This document shows, in pieces, positions 1-11,565 of a stretch of DNA of 64,000 nt. The notes under the pieces are model-generated. The model made no database searches and was not told where the DNA came from. It saw nothing but the letters and a program-made list of their open reading frames with translations. This DNA comes from Leucosporidium creatinivorum (taxonomy: Eukaryota; Basidiomycota; Microbotryomycetes; Leucosporidiales; Leucosporidiaceae), in the NCBI GenBank assembly GCA_001600635.1, contig BCKL01000023.1:1-64000 (forward strand), read 5' to 3'. How positions within the stretch are numbered: the stretch's first letter is position 1; each line of letters opens with the position of its first letter. Position numbers and translations under genes: made by a program.

Positions 1-372
1 TCAAGCATGTTGCAGGTCATCATCCTGGGCGCAAAGCCATCCAACTGGCTCGGAAGGGCTGTCTCATGAGCTAAGCCATCCAACTGGCTCCAAAGGGCTG
101 TCTCATGAGCTTGCACCTTGTAGTAACCTCTAGCAGCTTATTGCACACCAAGGCGTGGGTGATCAACGCTAGACACATCTTCCCTCTGCACATCAACATT
201 GTTGCACCTCACCATCCTAGGCGCGTGGGCACTTGACTGGCTGGGGGGAGCTCTTCCGAGACCTCGTGGGCGTAGTAGATCATAACGGCCTCTTGCACAC
301 CAAGGTGTGGTTATGAGCAGTTAGACACGTCTGAGCCCTTGCACAATGGCAGATCAATCAAAAGCTAGCCTA
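1..372. repeat. Left-edge minisatellite-like repeats, no gene
   Basis: A 39-nt unit containing CCATCCAACTGGCTC and GGGCTGTCTCATGAGCT occurs twice head to tail (about 35-73 and 74-112). A larger composite unit also recurs: TTGCACACCAAGG...TAGACAC at 141-180 and 293-332, and a GTTGCA...CATCCT...GGCGC block near 8-32 and 199-226. No coding signal is seen apart from the 3' region of the snurportin gene, which ends at 373. The repeats may continue to the left of the window. Confidence 0.7.
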
Positions 373-1892
373 CTACTCCATCACACCGCTGGCCGGTCCT
401 CCCCTCCCACTCCACTCCTCCACAAGCTGCCCAAACCTTCTCACTCCCTCCACACCAACCTTTCCCTCCTCTGCCACCTCACAAGGAATCCAACCCGCCA
501 AGGCAGTTAGCCCTGACTCATAGTGTGCTGCTGTGAGGTAGAGCATGAGCCCAGTCGAGTGGAGAGGGATTTGAACGGCGGAGGTGGTGGGTGGTTGAGA
601 AGGGAGAGTTGGAGGAGAGAGGACGGTGGTAGGGACAAGTATGGGGCCCAGCGAGGTTGGTGGGAGAGAGGCGAGTAGTGGAAGGAGGTTGGAGGGAATC
701 AAGGGAGCGGAGAGAGTTGGACAGGCGAGGAGAAGGGGAGTCGAGCCGTTGGCGGTGGAGGGGTTGTTGTCTTCTGATGGTGTCGGAGGGGCGTAGACCT
801 GGAGACCGAGTTCGGAGAGCTTGGAAGAGAGGAAGAAGGACCTGAAAGCCGGGGCAGAGAAGGTCAGCTTGCTGCGCCGAGCAGCGCGAAGCGGCCTCTT
901 TTCCTCCAAACTGAAGTCTGAAGACCCTGCAGCTCACCTTATCCCACCATCACACTCAACAAAGTCTCGCCCCATCCACCTGATCAGATCCAGCACCCAA
1001 AGCACGCCGAGCTCCGCATCATAGACGACGTCGAGAAGGGTGGAAGCGGGTAGAGGCAGGGAGTGACGAGAGAGGGAGCGGCTGCAAGTGGAACAGGGGA
1101 GAAAGGTCAGCTTTGTAGGGCTAGGGCTGAGTGCGAGCTGGTCGGAGTGCGAGCGGATTGGGGAAGCGAAGGCGAGCCTCGGCGGTCGATAGAACGAGAC
1201 GACAGCTGAGACGAGGGGAGATGCGAGGAGAGCAGCTACTCACCCAGACACACGCGAGTAGAGGACCGAGTTTGTGCCGTCTGCAGTGAGGAGAGGGTCG
1301 GTCAGCTGAGTTCGGAAGGCCATCGCCGAGCGAGGAAGCGATGCCCACAACTGTCGGTTCCCACAGCGCAGAGACACCTCTTGCCCTTGGGCACCACTCT
1401 GAGCATCCATTCACTCTCCAAGCCCTTTGGTAGCCCATGACTGAGATCCAAGGTCTCTCCCTGCGTGAGGAGATTCCTCGCCCACGGCTGATACTTGGCC
1501 TTCCTTCGGGGCATCTTGTGCGAGTGCGAGGGCGAGGCGACGGGAGGGGGAGCAGGCGAGTCCATGCGCTGGTCACCTTCTCCGTCCGACGAATCGGCGT
1601 CCGAGAACTGGCCTCCCGAGCCGAGCGAAAGGTCGCCCATGCCATCGACGTCGAGACGAGAGCTGGCGAGCGAACGAGCTGCTTCAAAGGCGTGAGTACG
1701 CCGCTGCAGAGGAGTCTTAGATCAGCGGCGTGGCCTTCCTGTATTCGGGAGTCGACCCACCTCGCGCTGAGCTGCTAAAGCTGCTGATCGACGAGCGTGC
1801 TGTGCTTCAGCGGGGGTAGGAGCGCCGTGGTGAAAGGAGGAGAGGCGGCGCTGAGGGATGTGATGAGGGGGTACAGGCGCTATAGTCTCCAT
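373..1892 (-). CDS. Snurportin-1-like m3G-cap/snRNP nuclear import adaptor
   Basis: Likely carries m3G-capped U snRNPs into the nucleus by bridging the cap to importin beta. Five exons read right to left: 1892-1761, 1703-1349, 1280-1244, 1081-938 and 841-373, giving about 378 aa. The first exons hold an Arg-rich, IBB-like N-terminus. Exon 2 has the cap-binding fold start (EWMLRVVPKGKRCL), exon 4 reads LLDVVYDAELGVLWVLDL, matching the LDCIYNE...YYVLD segment of human snurportin, and the last exon has LMLYLTAAHYESG...LAGWIPCE, matching [20 protein letters not shown]. Introns show GT donors and GCTGAC branch sites. The start at 1892 gives METIAP; an in-frame ATG at 1961 is possible but less likely. 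Diverges from LSM6 across a promoter of about 170 bp. Confidence 0.85.
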
Positions 1893-2058
1893 CTTGAGCT
1901 GGTAGTTGTAGCGAGTGAGAGTTGTAGGCGAGCAAAAGGGCAGCGAGTGGTCGACAATCAAGAGAGAGTCACGCGTTCAAAGCGAAGCTCGAAGGTCGAC
2001 CTTCTGCACTCATCTCGACTCTTCGTTTCGACTACTTCTGTACCTCGATAGAGCAGCT
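1893..2058. promoter_or_regulatory. Divergent promoter between snurportin-like gene and LSM6
   Basis: Only about 166 bp separate the two start codons, so core promoter elements must be shared or overlapping. No clear TATA box is seen. Confidence 0.5.
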
Positions 2059-2567
2059 ATGGCAGAGAACGGCAGCCCATCGCAGCAGGAGCCTCATCAG
2101 GAGCAGCAGGAGCAACACGAACAGGAGCAGCAGGAAGAGCCTCAGGCGGCCACTGGTTCCCCTTCCGACTTCCTCAAGCAAGTCGTAGGAGAGCACGTCG
2201 TAGTCAGGTTGAACTCGGGAGTAGACTATAGGGGTGAGTCGTCTTCGGATGCCGTCCTACACCTCGTTCAAGCGCTGCCAGCTCACTCTCGTTCGCTCTC
2301 ACCTCGCCTTCTTTCCTGCACCCTTCCCGCTCTTCACCCTACTTCTGCTGCACCTCAACAGGCGTCCTCTCTTGCCTCGACGGCTACATGAACATTGCCC
2401 TCGAGCAAACGGAGGAGTACGTCAACGGAGTCTTGACCAACTCGTACGGAGATGCCTTCGTCCGAGGGAACAACGGTGAGTCTGGTGTGCTGTAGTGGAG
2501 CAGATGAGAGCGAGTAGAGTTGACCTGGCTCGCTCGCACAGTCCTCTACATCTCCAAGCTGTCATGA
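2059..2567 (+). CDS. LSM6: LSM6, U6 snRNA-associated Sm-like protein
   Basis: Subunit of the Lsm2-8 ring on U6 snRNA (nuclear splicing) and of the Lsm1-7 ring in mRNA decay. Three exons: 2059-2233, 2362-2475 and 2542-2567, encoding 104 aa. The Sm1/Sm2 core is almost canonical: SDFLKQVVGEHVVVRLNSG, then YRGVLSCLDGYMNIALEQTE, then FVRGNNVLYISKLS. The protein carries a Gln/Glu-rich N-terminal extension of about 35 residues not found in human or yeast LSM6. Introns are phase-consistent with canonical GT-AG ends. It shares a short divergent promoter with the snurportin-like gene, another snRNP factor. Confidence 0.95.
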
Positions 2568-3270
2568 GCAGGCTCGACGGGACATGGATTTGAATGAGGG
2601 AGCTCGTTGTACAGGGCAGTCGCTCCACGAGGAGGAAGGGAGCTGTAACATTACCTCAGGATCGACGTACAGAAGGTCAGCAGTGCTGCAGCGGATTCAC
2701 GGGAAGCGCGCCGATACTTCGCAGCTGAGCCGACTTTCTCGGTCGAGCTCTATCGGTCGCTCAGGCTGCACTTCAAGCTCAGCTCGCGCATGTGTAGGAC
2801 ACTCGAGCATCCTACCTGCTCACCAGCGAGCTACTTGAACCCAAAATCACGCTCTTGTTCGACCAAAAGACGCATTCTCAAGTTTCGGCTCGCTTGACCT
2901 GACCCCTTGCGCCGAGCTTTCTGCGTTCCAGTTCCTACTCGCTACTGGGGTTGTACTCGACTACAGCAACTGGTGGCAAGCTCGCCTACAGCCCGTCCAA
3001 GCTGACGGAGTTATCCGCTCAAGGCCCAGACTACTCTCAGGCGACCTCGTCCCATAGCCATCTCATCCCCTCCTTCGCTCTTTCTCCCTTTTGCCGGATC
3101 TCCTCGCCTGGCTACTTGACGACAGCAAACAGCGCACAGCCCTACTCTGCCCTCGCTCGCTCCCAGCCCTACCCGCATTCGCTGCAGCCCTTGGTCGCAC
3201 TCTCCGCCTTCGACCGCCCCGCCGCCCGTCCTTTCGCTGCCTTAGCAGGACGAGGCCTCTTCTATAAGCC
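2568..3270. other. Intergenic region, permease 5' region
   Basis: About 700 bp without a supported gene. It probably holds the LSM6 3' UTR and the upstream/5' UTR region of the permease, including a pyrimidine-rich stretch near 3060-3110. Short open frames here lack homology and splice signals. Confidence 0.5.
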
Positions 3271-6200
3271 ATGGCAGCCCCTCGACATCCGCTCGGCGCA
3301 AGCGGACAGCACAGTACCGAACCAGTAGCCAGCACCTCTAGGACAACGCTGCAGGATCTGGAGAGCGGCTTACATTCACGAGACGAGCGAGGCAACGCAG
3401 ATGAGCGGCGGGGAAGCGATAAGCCGTTGGAGGAGGGCAAGCTACCGGGGGAAGGGCTCGCCAAGCAGCAGAGTCGGAGCAGCAGAAGAGCAGGTAAAGG
3501 GCGAGATTTGGAGTCTGCTGCAGGCGAGTCGAGCGACGAGCAGGACGACGAGGAGGAGCCAGGTCACGAGGAGTTGCCGCCGCCCGCCAGCGGCGTACCA
3601 ACAGCAATCCCTACGAGGCCACTACTCGCCAAATTATGCTCCTCTACATCCACCACAACAGGCTTCACCCTTCCCTCGCTCCCTTCGACGCCCGACGGCG
3701 ATCCGCCGACCTCCCACGGCCTCCGAATGGACGACGGCTCGACATCATCAAGACCAGTCCTCTTCGTCCTCCCTCCCTCTTCGTCTTCATCGCACGCCCA
3801 TTCCCATCCGATGAGCGCCACCACCTCCCATCCCTCGACGACGACGACGACCGCCGGACTCGGCAGCTGGAAATCTCGGTCTCGTCAAGGACCTACCATT
3901 GAGAAGAAGCGTCTTGCGGCACTTGGCTTCGAGGAGGAGCTGAGCAGGGATTACGACTTCTGGGCGAGCGCGGGCTTGACGCTGTGCAATATCGGTGGCT
4001 TCCCGGGTGAGTTGTCGCGAGGAATTATGTCTCCGCCGAGCCGAGGTTCTCGCGACGAGCTATGGAGCTGACTCAGCCGCATTCTCGACAGGTACCGTAC
4101 TCGGCGTACTGACCGCCTTCCACACGGGCGGAGGCTCGATGTACGCCATCGCCTGGCCCATCTCGGGCCTCTTCATGCTCTGCCTCGCCGCCGTCCTCGG
4201 CGAGATGGCCAGTACATGGCCAGTCGCAGGTGCGTCTTCAGCGTGCAGCTCCATATCCGCTGCCGATTGTTGACCCTCGTGTCTGATTCTCCTACAGGCG
4301 CCATGTTCACTTGGACCTTTCGACTGTGCCGCTCATCGCGACGGTTGGATCCGTGGGCGCGCTTCCTCAGCTGGATCGTCGGCAGCTTCCTACTGTGCGG
4401 CCATATCCTGCTACAGGTTCGTTTATTGTCGTGCTCTTTCTACTCTCTCTCCCCAGCCCGTCGAAGCGGCTGAGCTTGAGGAGCTGCTTCTCGCCGAGGC
4501 ATCCTATTGACTCACTCAATGCACAGATCGTCATCACCTGGCAGTTCGCCCACAATCTCCTCGGCACTATCGGCCTCTACACTCACGCCAAGTACTCGGC
4601 TTGGGTCACGCTCGCCATCTGCTGGGTCAGTCGCCGAGTTTCTCTCTTTCGAGCGTAAGCCCTCACCCAGCACATCGTTGACGTTCTTCGCCCTTTCGCT
4701 CGATACAGGCCATTCTCGTCGTCTCCGCCCTCGTCGTCTCCTCGCCGGTATCGCGCTCGCCATGGCTCTGGCGCGGCGCAGGAGCCTGCATCATCGTCTT
4801 CTTCCTCACCGTCAACATAACCCTACTCACACAAGCGAGCGAGATTCGGTGAGTCTCTTGTACAGGCCGTGCTGGCCGCGTTTTGGTGACGAGGAGAGCG
4901 ACCGCGTGGTAGCTGACCGATGATCTTTCGCGAAATAGGACGGCTCGATTCGTCTTTACGGATTACCGCAACGACACTGGCTTCAGTTCGAAGAGCTACG
5001 TCTACATGCTTGGTGAGCTTCGAGCTCGTCTCGCTTTTCGAGAAGCCGAACTGACCCTCCTCGCCCGCCGTCCTCCAGGATGGGTTTTGACCTGCGTGGC
5101 TTCGGGCATGGAGTCGGCCGCTCACATCGCTGAGGATACCAAGAGTCCAGCAAGGACAGTCCCTCTCGCCATGTTTTGGAGCGTCGCAGCGACATACATC
5201 ATGGGCTGGATCGTGAGTTGCCGCTTCTCGGACCCCGCTCCTTGCTCGTTGCTGACCTCCTCCTCGCGGCTCTGTAGTCCATCTGCGTACTCCTCGCCGT
5301 ACGTACAATCGCAACAGCTACTCTCATTCAATTCTGACCCGGCTTGTCGCGCAGACCGTCGACCTGGCTGGTCTTGACCCTACTCTTCAGCCCTCCATCG
5401 CCCTCATCGCCAACTCGATTCCTCGTCGACATACCACCCTCGTCTTGGTCTTCGTCCTCTTCTCCTTCGTCCTACAAGCTATCGCTCAGCTTCTCGCCAC
5501 CTCCCGTTACACTTGGGCCCTCGCCCGAGAATCGGCGCTCCCCTTCTCCGACTTCCTTCGCCAGCTCTCCAAGCGCGACAAGCTCCCTCTTCAGGCGATC
5601 TGGGTCGTCGTCGCCTTGGCGGCACCGGTCCTCATCCTTCTCTGCATCAACACGAGCATCATCTCCACCATTCTACTCGAGGGAGCCGGCGTCAGTGTCA
5701 TGGCCGCCTACGGGATTCCTGCCATGATCTACCTCTTCTGCCCCGAGGATGCGCTAGCGGGAGATGGTAGAGGCAAGTGGACGTTGCGGAAGTGGAGCTT
5801 CCCCGCAGCCGTCTTGGCTACTCTCTTCACGAGCGTCTTCATGGTGAGCTCGGCTTGCGAGGTTATGCCGAACTGAGCGCCGATTCGAACAGCCCGCTAA
5901 CGGTCCACCTTTCTCTCAGATCATGCTCTGCCTGCCTACCGGATGGCCTGTCACTCCTCGTGAGCTGCTCGGAGCATCTTGAGTGACGAAGTACGCAGAG
6001 CTGACGTTTCGTCTCTCCTCCCCATCGCAGTAAACGCTTCCTACGCGGCCGCCATCCTCATCGGAGTTCCCCTTCTCGGCTCTATCGCTTGGGTGCTCTA
6101 CGGAAATGGTGAGTGCTCGCCTTCTCGCTTTGACGGCGCGAGCTGATCGTCTCGCCCGGCTCTCAGCCCGCTACGCTGGACCCATCAAAACCACCACACG

Positions 6201-6645
6201 GTGGACCATCGGCGCCGAGGTTGACCTGCCTCGCACCGACCGAGGCTCTCGCTCTCGCGCCACGAAGGGCAAAACGGGCACTCCATCTCCCGCCGCGCCC
6301 GGCGGCACTCCCCTCCCGCCCGTCAACGAGACGACAACCTCAGCCGCCCACGGTCGCTCAGCACACGTCTTCTCCAGCTTCCCGACTCTCATGACCCACG
6401 ATGGCCCACCGCACAGCTCGGACGAGTTTGAGAGCGGCTGGACGGATGGCACAGGCAGCGAGGGCCGCAGGAGCTGGGAGGAGTCGGGCGTGACGAGTGG
6501 GACTGGTACAGGGACGGGAACCGACTGGACGCAGAGCACGGGAGCCGACAGTCGCTGGAGCAGCCAGCAGTCGAGGAGTAGAGGCCGGGATTCCGTCGAG
6601 GAAGGGGTCCGGGGGAGGGAACGGAGCGCCGGCAGACCTCCCTAG
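3271..6645 (+). CDS. APC-family amino acid permease
   Basis: Multi-pass plasma or vacuolar membrane transporter for amino acids or related amines; the substrate is not determined. Twelve exons: 3271-4006, 4092-4229, 4298-4416, 4527-4625, 4709-4848, 4939-5012, 5079-5212, 5278-5298 (21 nt), 5355-5843, 5920-5959, 6031-6108 and 6167-6645, all phase-compatible, about 848 aa. A long acidic/Ser-rich cytosolic N-terminus (about 225 aa) is followed by KKRLAALGFEEELSRDYDFW, the typical entry to TM1 of fungal GABA/choline-type permeases, then GGGSMYAIAWPISGLF, a GMESAAHIAEDTKSPARTVP loop and about 12 hydrophobic segments. The C-terminal tail of about 150 aa is Ser/Gly/Thr-rich and probably disordered. 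Confidence 0.88.
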
Positions 6646-6957
6646 CTTCAGAGCTTGTACAGCAAGTCTGTCGAGGTGTACCTGCATGTAGATTCTTAGC
6701 TGTCGTACCAGAACTTGTTCAGTGCATGTCACATCTCACTACATCAGCTCCAGCTGCTCGGCGACATTCGGCGAAAGGGGCTCCGGCTCGCAAAAGCAAG
6801 AGTCTGGCGGCTGTTGATGATGCTCTCACTCGCTGAGAACGGTGCTTCATGGCATTTGCTGATTTGGTACAAGACTGCCGACCCACGCGCCTCACTCAGC
6901 TCGACTCGCCTCGAGCCTCCACCTCTCTCTCTCAGCCGCATCGTCCTCGCAGCCAGG
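6646..6957. other. Intergenic region between permease and M28 peptidase
   Basis: About 310 bp. The right half is pyrimidine-rich and is probably the peptidase 5' UTR/promoter. Nothing else is recognised. Confidence 0.4.
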
Positions 6958-8783
6958 ATGCTCCTCCTCGCTACTCTGCTCGGTATCAGCGTGGTATCGC
7001 ACGCTAGCCCTGTACAAGATTCACCCTCTACCGGCCAACTCCTCCTCCAAAGCCCCACCTCTCCTCCTCCGGCCTGTGCTTCTTTCCACGGCCGCCTTCC
7101 CACCAAGTCACGCACCGCACTCTACTACGCTTCTCAGGACTGCGCAACTACCTCGGGCGCTCGCGGAATCCCCTTCGAGTGGAGCAATGGACGCCTGTTG
7201 TGGGTGGGAGATACGGCCGTGGATGAGACAGTCGCCGAGCTCGTCGCAAGGAGGGATCAGCTCCAAGCAGCGAGGAAGCAGCAGCAACAGCAAGTCTTGG
7301 GAGTAGAGCGAGGCTGGCACGTCCTCGCTGAGCTCGGCGGCAGCGAGGGCGAGCTCATTCAGATTGAGGATGACGAGATCCTTCGTAGCTGGACCCAGAG
7401 CGAGGAGTGGGCCTTGAAAGAGATGGTGGCCATATCAGAAGAACCCCTCCCTGCTCCTCGCATCTCGGAGAACGCTGTCGGCGCCTTTGATGGCCCGACC
7501 GTCCCTTCGCGCGACGTCCAGCGCATCCAGGATCACCTCGACGAGCTGAGGTTCTCGCCTTTGGTAAGTGAGCGAGCCCTTGCTAGCGTCGACCACGCTC
7601 ACCTCAAGTCTCTGCAGATCTCGACCCTCCTCTCGACCTTCCGCGAGAAGCCCTTCGTGGCCGAGGTCCGCTACCTTTCGGGCGAGGATCAATCGTCCGC
7701 CATCAGCGACGATGAACGCTGGGACTCTCGACACTCCATGTCGGAGGGAGCGGTCAAGGCCAGCAACTGGCTTCTCCGTACGTCGCATCGGTTCAGAGCT
7801 CTCAGCAGAATCTCGCTTACCTCATGCTCTCCTCAGAGCGTTTCCGTCTGCTCGGCTTCGTTTGCGAGCAGCACACCTTCCTCCCCGGATTTGCGCCAAT
7901 GGTCGAATGCCACCTCCCCGGCACAGGAGATCAACCGGGCAAGGAGGCCAACGAGACCGTCATCATTGGCGCTCACTTCGACTCTCGCGGCTCCTTCGGC
8001 TACCCCACCGCTCCAGGCGCCGACGATGATGGATCGGGCACCAGTCTCCTCCTACGCATCGCCGAGCACATCTACCGCCATCGCCTCACCTTCTCGCGCA
8101 AGGTCGTTCTCGCCGCTTTTGCTGGCGAGGAGCAGGGCCTCCTTGGTAGCAAGTTCTTCGCCCAAAAGCTTCGCAAGAGGAAGGAGGACGTCGTTCTGAT
8201 GGTACAGTGTGACATGCTCGCCTTCCGTCAGCCCGGCGAGCCCCTCCAACTCGCTCGTCCCGACCTCATCGGACTCCCCGAGGCGGCTTTCCTGGTCGGT
8301 GAGCTCGGTGTGCTTCGCTCAAGGTTGGAAGTGGTAGCTGACCCAATTTCTACACACAGGAAACATCTCGGAGATCTACGTCCCTCAACTTCAGGTCGGC
8401 TACACTCCTGGTGAGCACTCCTCGACGAGTCAGCCTCTGCCCTTCGCTGATCCTCGGTTTCTCAGCCTGCTGCTCGGATCACAGCTCGTTCGTGGACAAT
8501 AACTACGCCGCCACATGGGTCAGTTCTGCTGGCTCATCGAATCGTTAGCGATGACTGACACTGCCATCTTCAGGTCTTCGAGCGCAACGGCCCCATCGCC
8601 GACCCGTCAGTCTCGCGCTGCACAACGGAAGCCCGCAAAGCTGACCTTCTGGACCCTCGCAGATGCTATCACAACTCTTGCGACCTCTCCAAGCGTGAAG
8701 GCTACTCGTGGGAGCAGCTGCATGCTACGTCGTCGGTCATCCTTGCGACGCTTCTCGAGGTCGCCGGTTTCGCTTTTGTGTAG
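6958..8783 (+). CDS. Secreted M28-family zinc metallopeptidase
   Basis: Probable extracellular or vacuolar aminopeptidase. Seven exons: 6958-7563, 7618-7777, 7837-8298, 8360-8410, 8466-8518, 8574-8605 and 8663-8783, encoding 494 aa. A short hydrophobic signal peptide (LLLATLLGISVVSHA) opens the protein. The di-zinc site is visible: GAHFDSRG (His ligand), APGADDDGSG (bridging Asp), AGEEQGLLGS (general-base Glu plus Glu ligand), VQCDM (Asp ligand) and CCSDHSSF (distal His ligand). The Cys pair in PCYHNSCD fits the disulfide common in secreted M28 enzymes. All ligands are present, so the enzyme looks active. ATG at 6958 was chosen because it starts the signal peptide; the frame is open further upstream. 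Confidence 0.88.
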
Positions 8784-9343
8784 GCGGGGAGTGGCAGTAA
8801 CGAGCGGGCTGGGACTATCAATAATGATGAAGACGAAGACCAGCGAGCGCGCCGTGCTGCAGGGCTTCGACAACGAGGCTTGAACTGCAAGTCTCAGCGC
8901 AGGCCAAGTCTCGGCTTGCTCGGCGACCAAGTCTCGGCGACGGTTCACCTCGTCAGGCCAAGACTACCGTTGGTAATGCGAGCTGCCGTTAGAGTACAAT
9001 GCCATTTCATCCCCAGCGAATTTCGCATCAAGCAGACCGAAAGCGGCAGCGCCTTCTCCTTCCGCAAGCCCCCTTGGCCAAAACGAGCAGAGGGGTCGCG
9101 TCGAGATGAGGCCGCTCGACCGCGGTGACAGCGCGGCGAACAGCTTTCTTTGCTCTTTGTCTCCTCCCCTCCTGTGCTTGCTCGTCTGTTCTCTTTCGCC
9201 TTGACGCTGGACGTCGCCCTTCCTGTCTGTTGTTCCCCCCTTTGCGCCTTTTCTTCCCTTCCCTCGTTCCCCTCGTCCTTGCCCCGGTGGCAACAGCTCT
9301 CCGCGCTACTCTACACATCACATCAACCACCTCCTGCTCCACC
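8784..9343. other. Intergenic region with CAAGTCTCGGC repeats
   Basis: About 560 bp without a supported gene. Three near-copies of CAAGTCTCRGC lie between about 8888 and 8940. The right part is strongly pyrimidine-rich, as expected of the promoter and 5' UTR of the next gene. Confidence 0.45.
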
Positions 9344-10972
9344 ATGATCAACCTCCTTGCAGCTGGCCTGCTCTGCCTTCTTTCGGCGCCCAACTTGAAC
9401 CTCGTCGCCGGGCGCGCCATCGGAGCTGTAACTCGAGATCCGCTGGCGGATTGGCGTGGGGATAACAGCGCTTTAGGTAAGTGACGATCTGCCTAGACCC
9501 TCTAGCTTCGGCTGATCCTCTGGTGCCCTGCAGCAACTCTGGATCGCCGAGGCAAGGCCATCGCCTGCCGCTACAACGACGAGTGCTCCGACCTCAGCTT
9601 GGGAAGTCTGGGAGGCGCCAACACCCATAACTGGTGCAATACGCGGGTCCGCCTGTGTACTTGGAGTGAGTTAGGACGCCGATGGTCGACTGGATGAGCG
9701 CTGAGCTTCGCCTTTGAACCGAGCAGGCTGCGATGCTGGCTACACTCTCAGTCCATGGTCCGGTGCCTGCATCAAGAACAAAGGGAAGAGTACTACGACG
9801 GCTGCCCCCGTACCGACACCAAGCTCTACGACTCCTGCGCCGACTTCCTCTTCGGGCCCGGCGGCCGTTGGACGATCCTGCAGCCTCACCGTACAGTGCG
9901 CTGGTCTCGAGATCCCTAGCTACTCCCACCAATGGTGCGACTCGAAGGCTGGTGTATGCTCATGGCGTGAGTCTCAGAGCAGCTCGGCGGAGGATCCTCG
10001 GCGATCAAAGGCTAACTTCCTTCTTTCCCCAGGATGTAACTCGGGCTTCAGCGCAAAGGGAGATCTGTGCTCTAAAAACGGAGGATCCACCACAACCGCT
10101 ACTCCCAGCGCGACTGCGCCGCCGTTGGTCGCAAACCCTCCTTCCTCCTCTCCGTCTCCTTCCCTTTCGGCTTCCTCCTCGACTACTCCAGCCCCTTCCG
10201 CATCTGCGGACACTTCTACATACACCATCGTATCGACCACCACCAGATCCGCTCAACCTACCGCCAGCAGCAACCCATACCTCGTCGACGTCAGCCTCGC
10301 CGGCATCTCGGCCTTCCAAGCTTCGACAGGCGGATGGAACACCAACTCGCTCGTCTCGTGGTACCACACCAACTCGGCTGCAGATAGCACAAATGGGCAC
10401 AGCTGGTGAGTCGACTGTTGAAGTCTTCGCTAGCCTCAGCGCCGAACGCCGAGCTCATTTCTTCGCTTCTTTCTTCTCCGTTCTCTCGTGCTGCACCTCA
10501 TTAAGGTGTTATTTCCCCTACTCGGATGCTACTCCTGGGTTTGCTCCTTCACTCAACACCATGCTCGCTCAGTTTGGGTGGAACCCGATCAGCGCCGGGC
10601 AGAACTTTTGTGGCCTCGAAGCGGAGTTCACTACTCCGGATGGGAGGTCAGTAACCTTGTACCTCACGGATGCCTTCGACGATGCGTGGGTCAGAACCCC
10701 GAACGCCGTGTAAGCTCTCCTCAGCCTCATTCGGCCGATCGTTCGCTGACTTCGGCTTCCCTCTTGCTCTCCCCCACCGCCGTCCTTACTGCTCACCATC
10801 TTGCTCGTGCACTACCGACCTATCCACCTACAGCGACGTCATCTACGATAGCTTCCCACTCCTCTACGGCAGCGTACCGACCTCCAAGAACGACGTCGTC
10901 AAGGGCGCGCAGTGGCGGTTCACAGGCAAGCGGGACACTCGCTACATCTTCAACAGCGGTAATCCCATTTAG
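9344..10972 (+). CDS. Secreted Cys-rich protein with DPBB/barwin-like C-terminus
   Basis: Function unknown; likely cell-wall or secreted. Six exons: 9344-9476, 9534-9665, 9727-9966, 10033-10405, 10506-10709 and 10834-10972, all in phase, about 406 aa. Starts with a signal peptide (MINLLAAGLLCLLSAP). Then come Cys-rich modules of one pattern (ACRYNDECSD...HNWCNTRVRLCTW; SCSLTVQCAG...HQWCDSKAGVCSW), each followed by a C-x-SGF/AGYT segment with Cys, separated by Ser/Thr/Pro linkers. The last ~150 residues (WCYFPYSD..., FCGLEAEFTTPDGRSVTLYL, DVIYDSFPLLYG) have the order of a double-psi beta-barrel (expansin/RlpA/kiwellin-like). That assignment is inference from pattern. One intron uses a TTAAG acceptor instead of CAG. 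Confidence 0.7.
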
Positions 10973-11565
10973 GGTCGACCTAGGAGACCAGCTCGCTAGG
11001 CGAAGCTGTCGGCGAGCCGGATTCGGAGCTTCGGCGTTGATGAAACGGCACTGTAGACGGGTTTCTGATGTTATAAAGGGCCGTCGTGAGATCGACAGAC
11101 TTGAATACAGGCAAATCGAGAGACCCGAGATGCAGATGCGAGCATTGGGGGGCTTAGCGAAGACGAGCGTGCTCGGCGCTGTTCAGCTTGGGAGCCTCAG
11201 CTGCCAACTCATCCCTCTCCTCAGACGTCCCTGATCTATAACATCACAGCAGCTTTGCATCTCCTCACAGCGAGGTCCATCGAGCTCATGCGTGTGACTA
11301 GTGGAATGCAGCAGCTGGCGGCGAGGAGTCGAGCTTTCGGCGAAGGCTTGAGGAAGGAGATCGGCGCGTGAGAGCCTGAGAAGGGGCTGTATAGCTTCTG
11401 TGGTGTGATGGCTTGCTCTATTTTGCTACCCTTGCCCTCTGTAACAATTCGAGAGAGCAAGCTGGGTCCTTCTATTTTGACTTCTTGGACGCGCGACCGC
11501 GAAGTGGAGCTCTCGCTTCCTCCGCTCACTCGCCTCGACTTCTCTCGCTTCTTGCACAGCTCAGG
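10973..11565. other. Intergenic region; left end of inverted repeat arm A
   Basis: Contains the 3' flank of the secreted protein gene and, from about 11268, sequence shared in inverted orientation with 25790-26045. No intact gene. The right 200 bp is the presumed promoter of ubiquitin-RING copy A. Confidence 0.6.
11268..11371 (+). pseudogene. Stray copy of the last exon of the SYCP2-like gene
   Basis: The stretch ending in TGA at 11369-11371 repeats the final exon of the gene at 25939-29829: both contain ATGCAGCAGCTGGCGGCGAG and run identically through the stop codon into the 3' flank. The upstream exons are absent here, and the 5' part (about 11268-11310) is already diverged. It marks how far the duplication extended and suggests that arm B is the source. 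Confidence 0.8.

Noticed and set aside
2568-3270. Small gene between LSM6 and the permease
   Set aside because: Open frames there have low-complexity Ser/Pro translations, no splice signals consistent with a gene and no recognisable motif.
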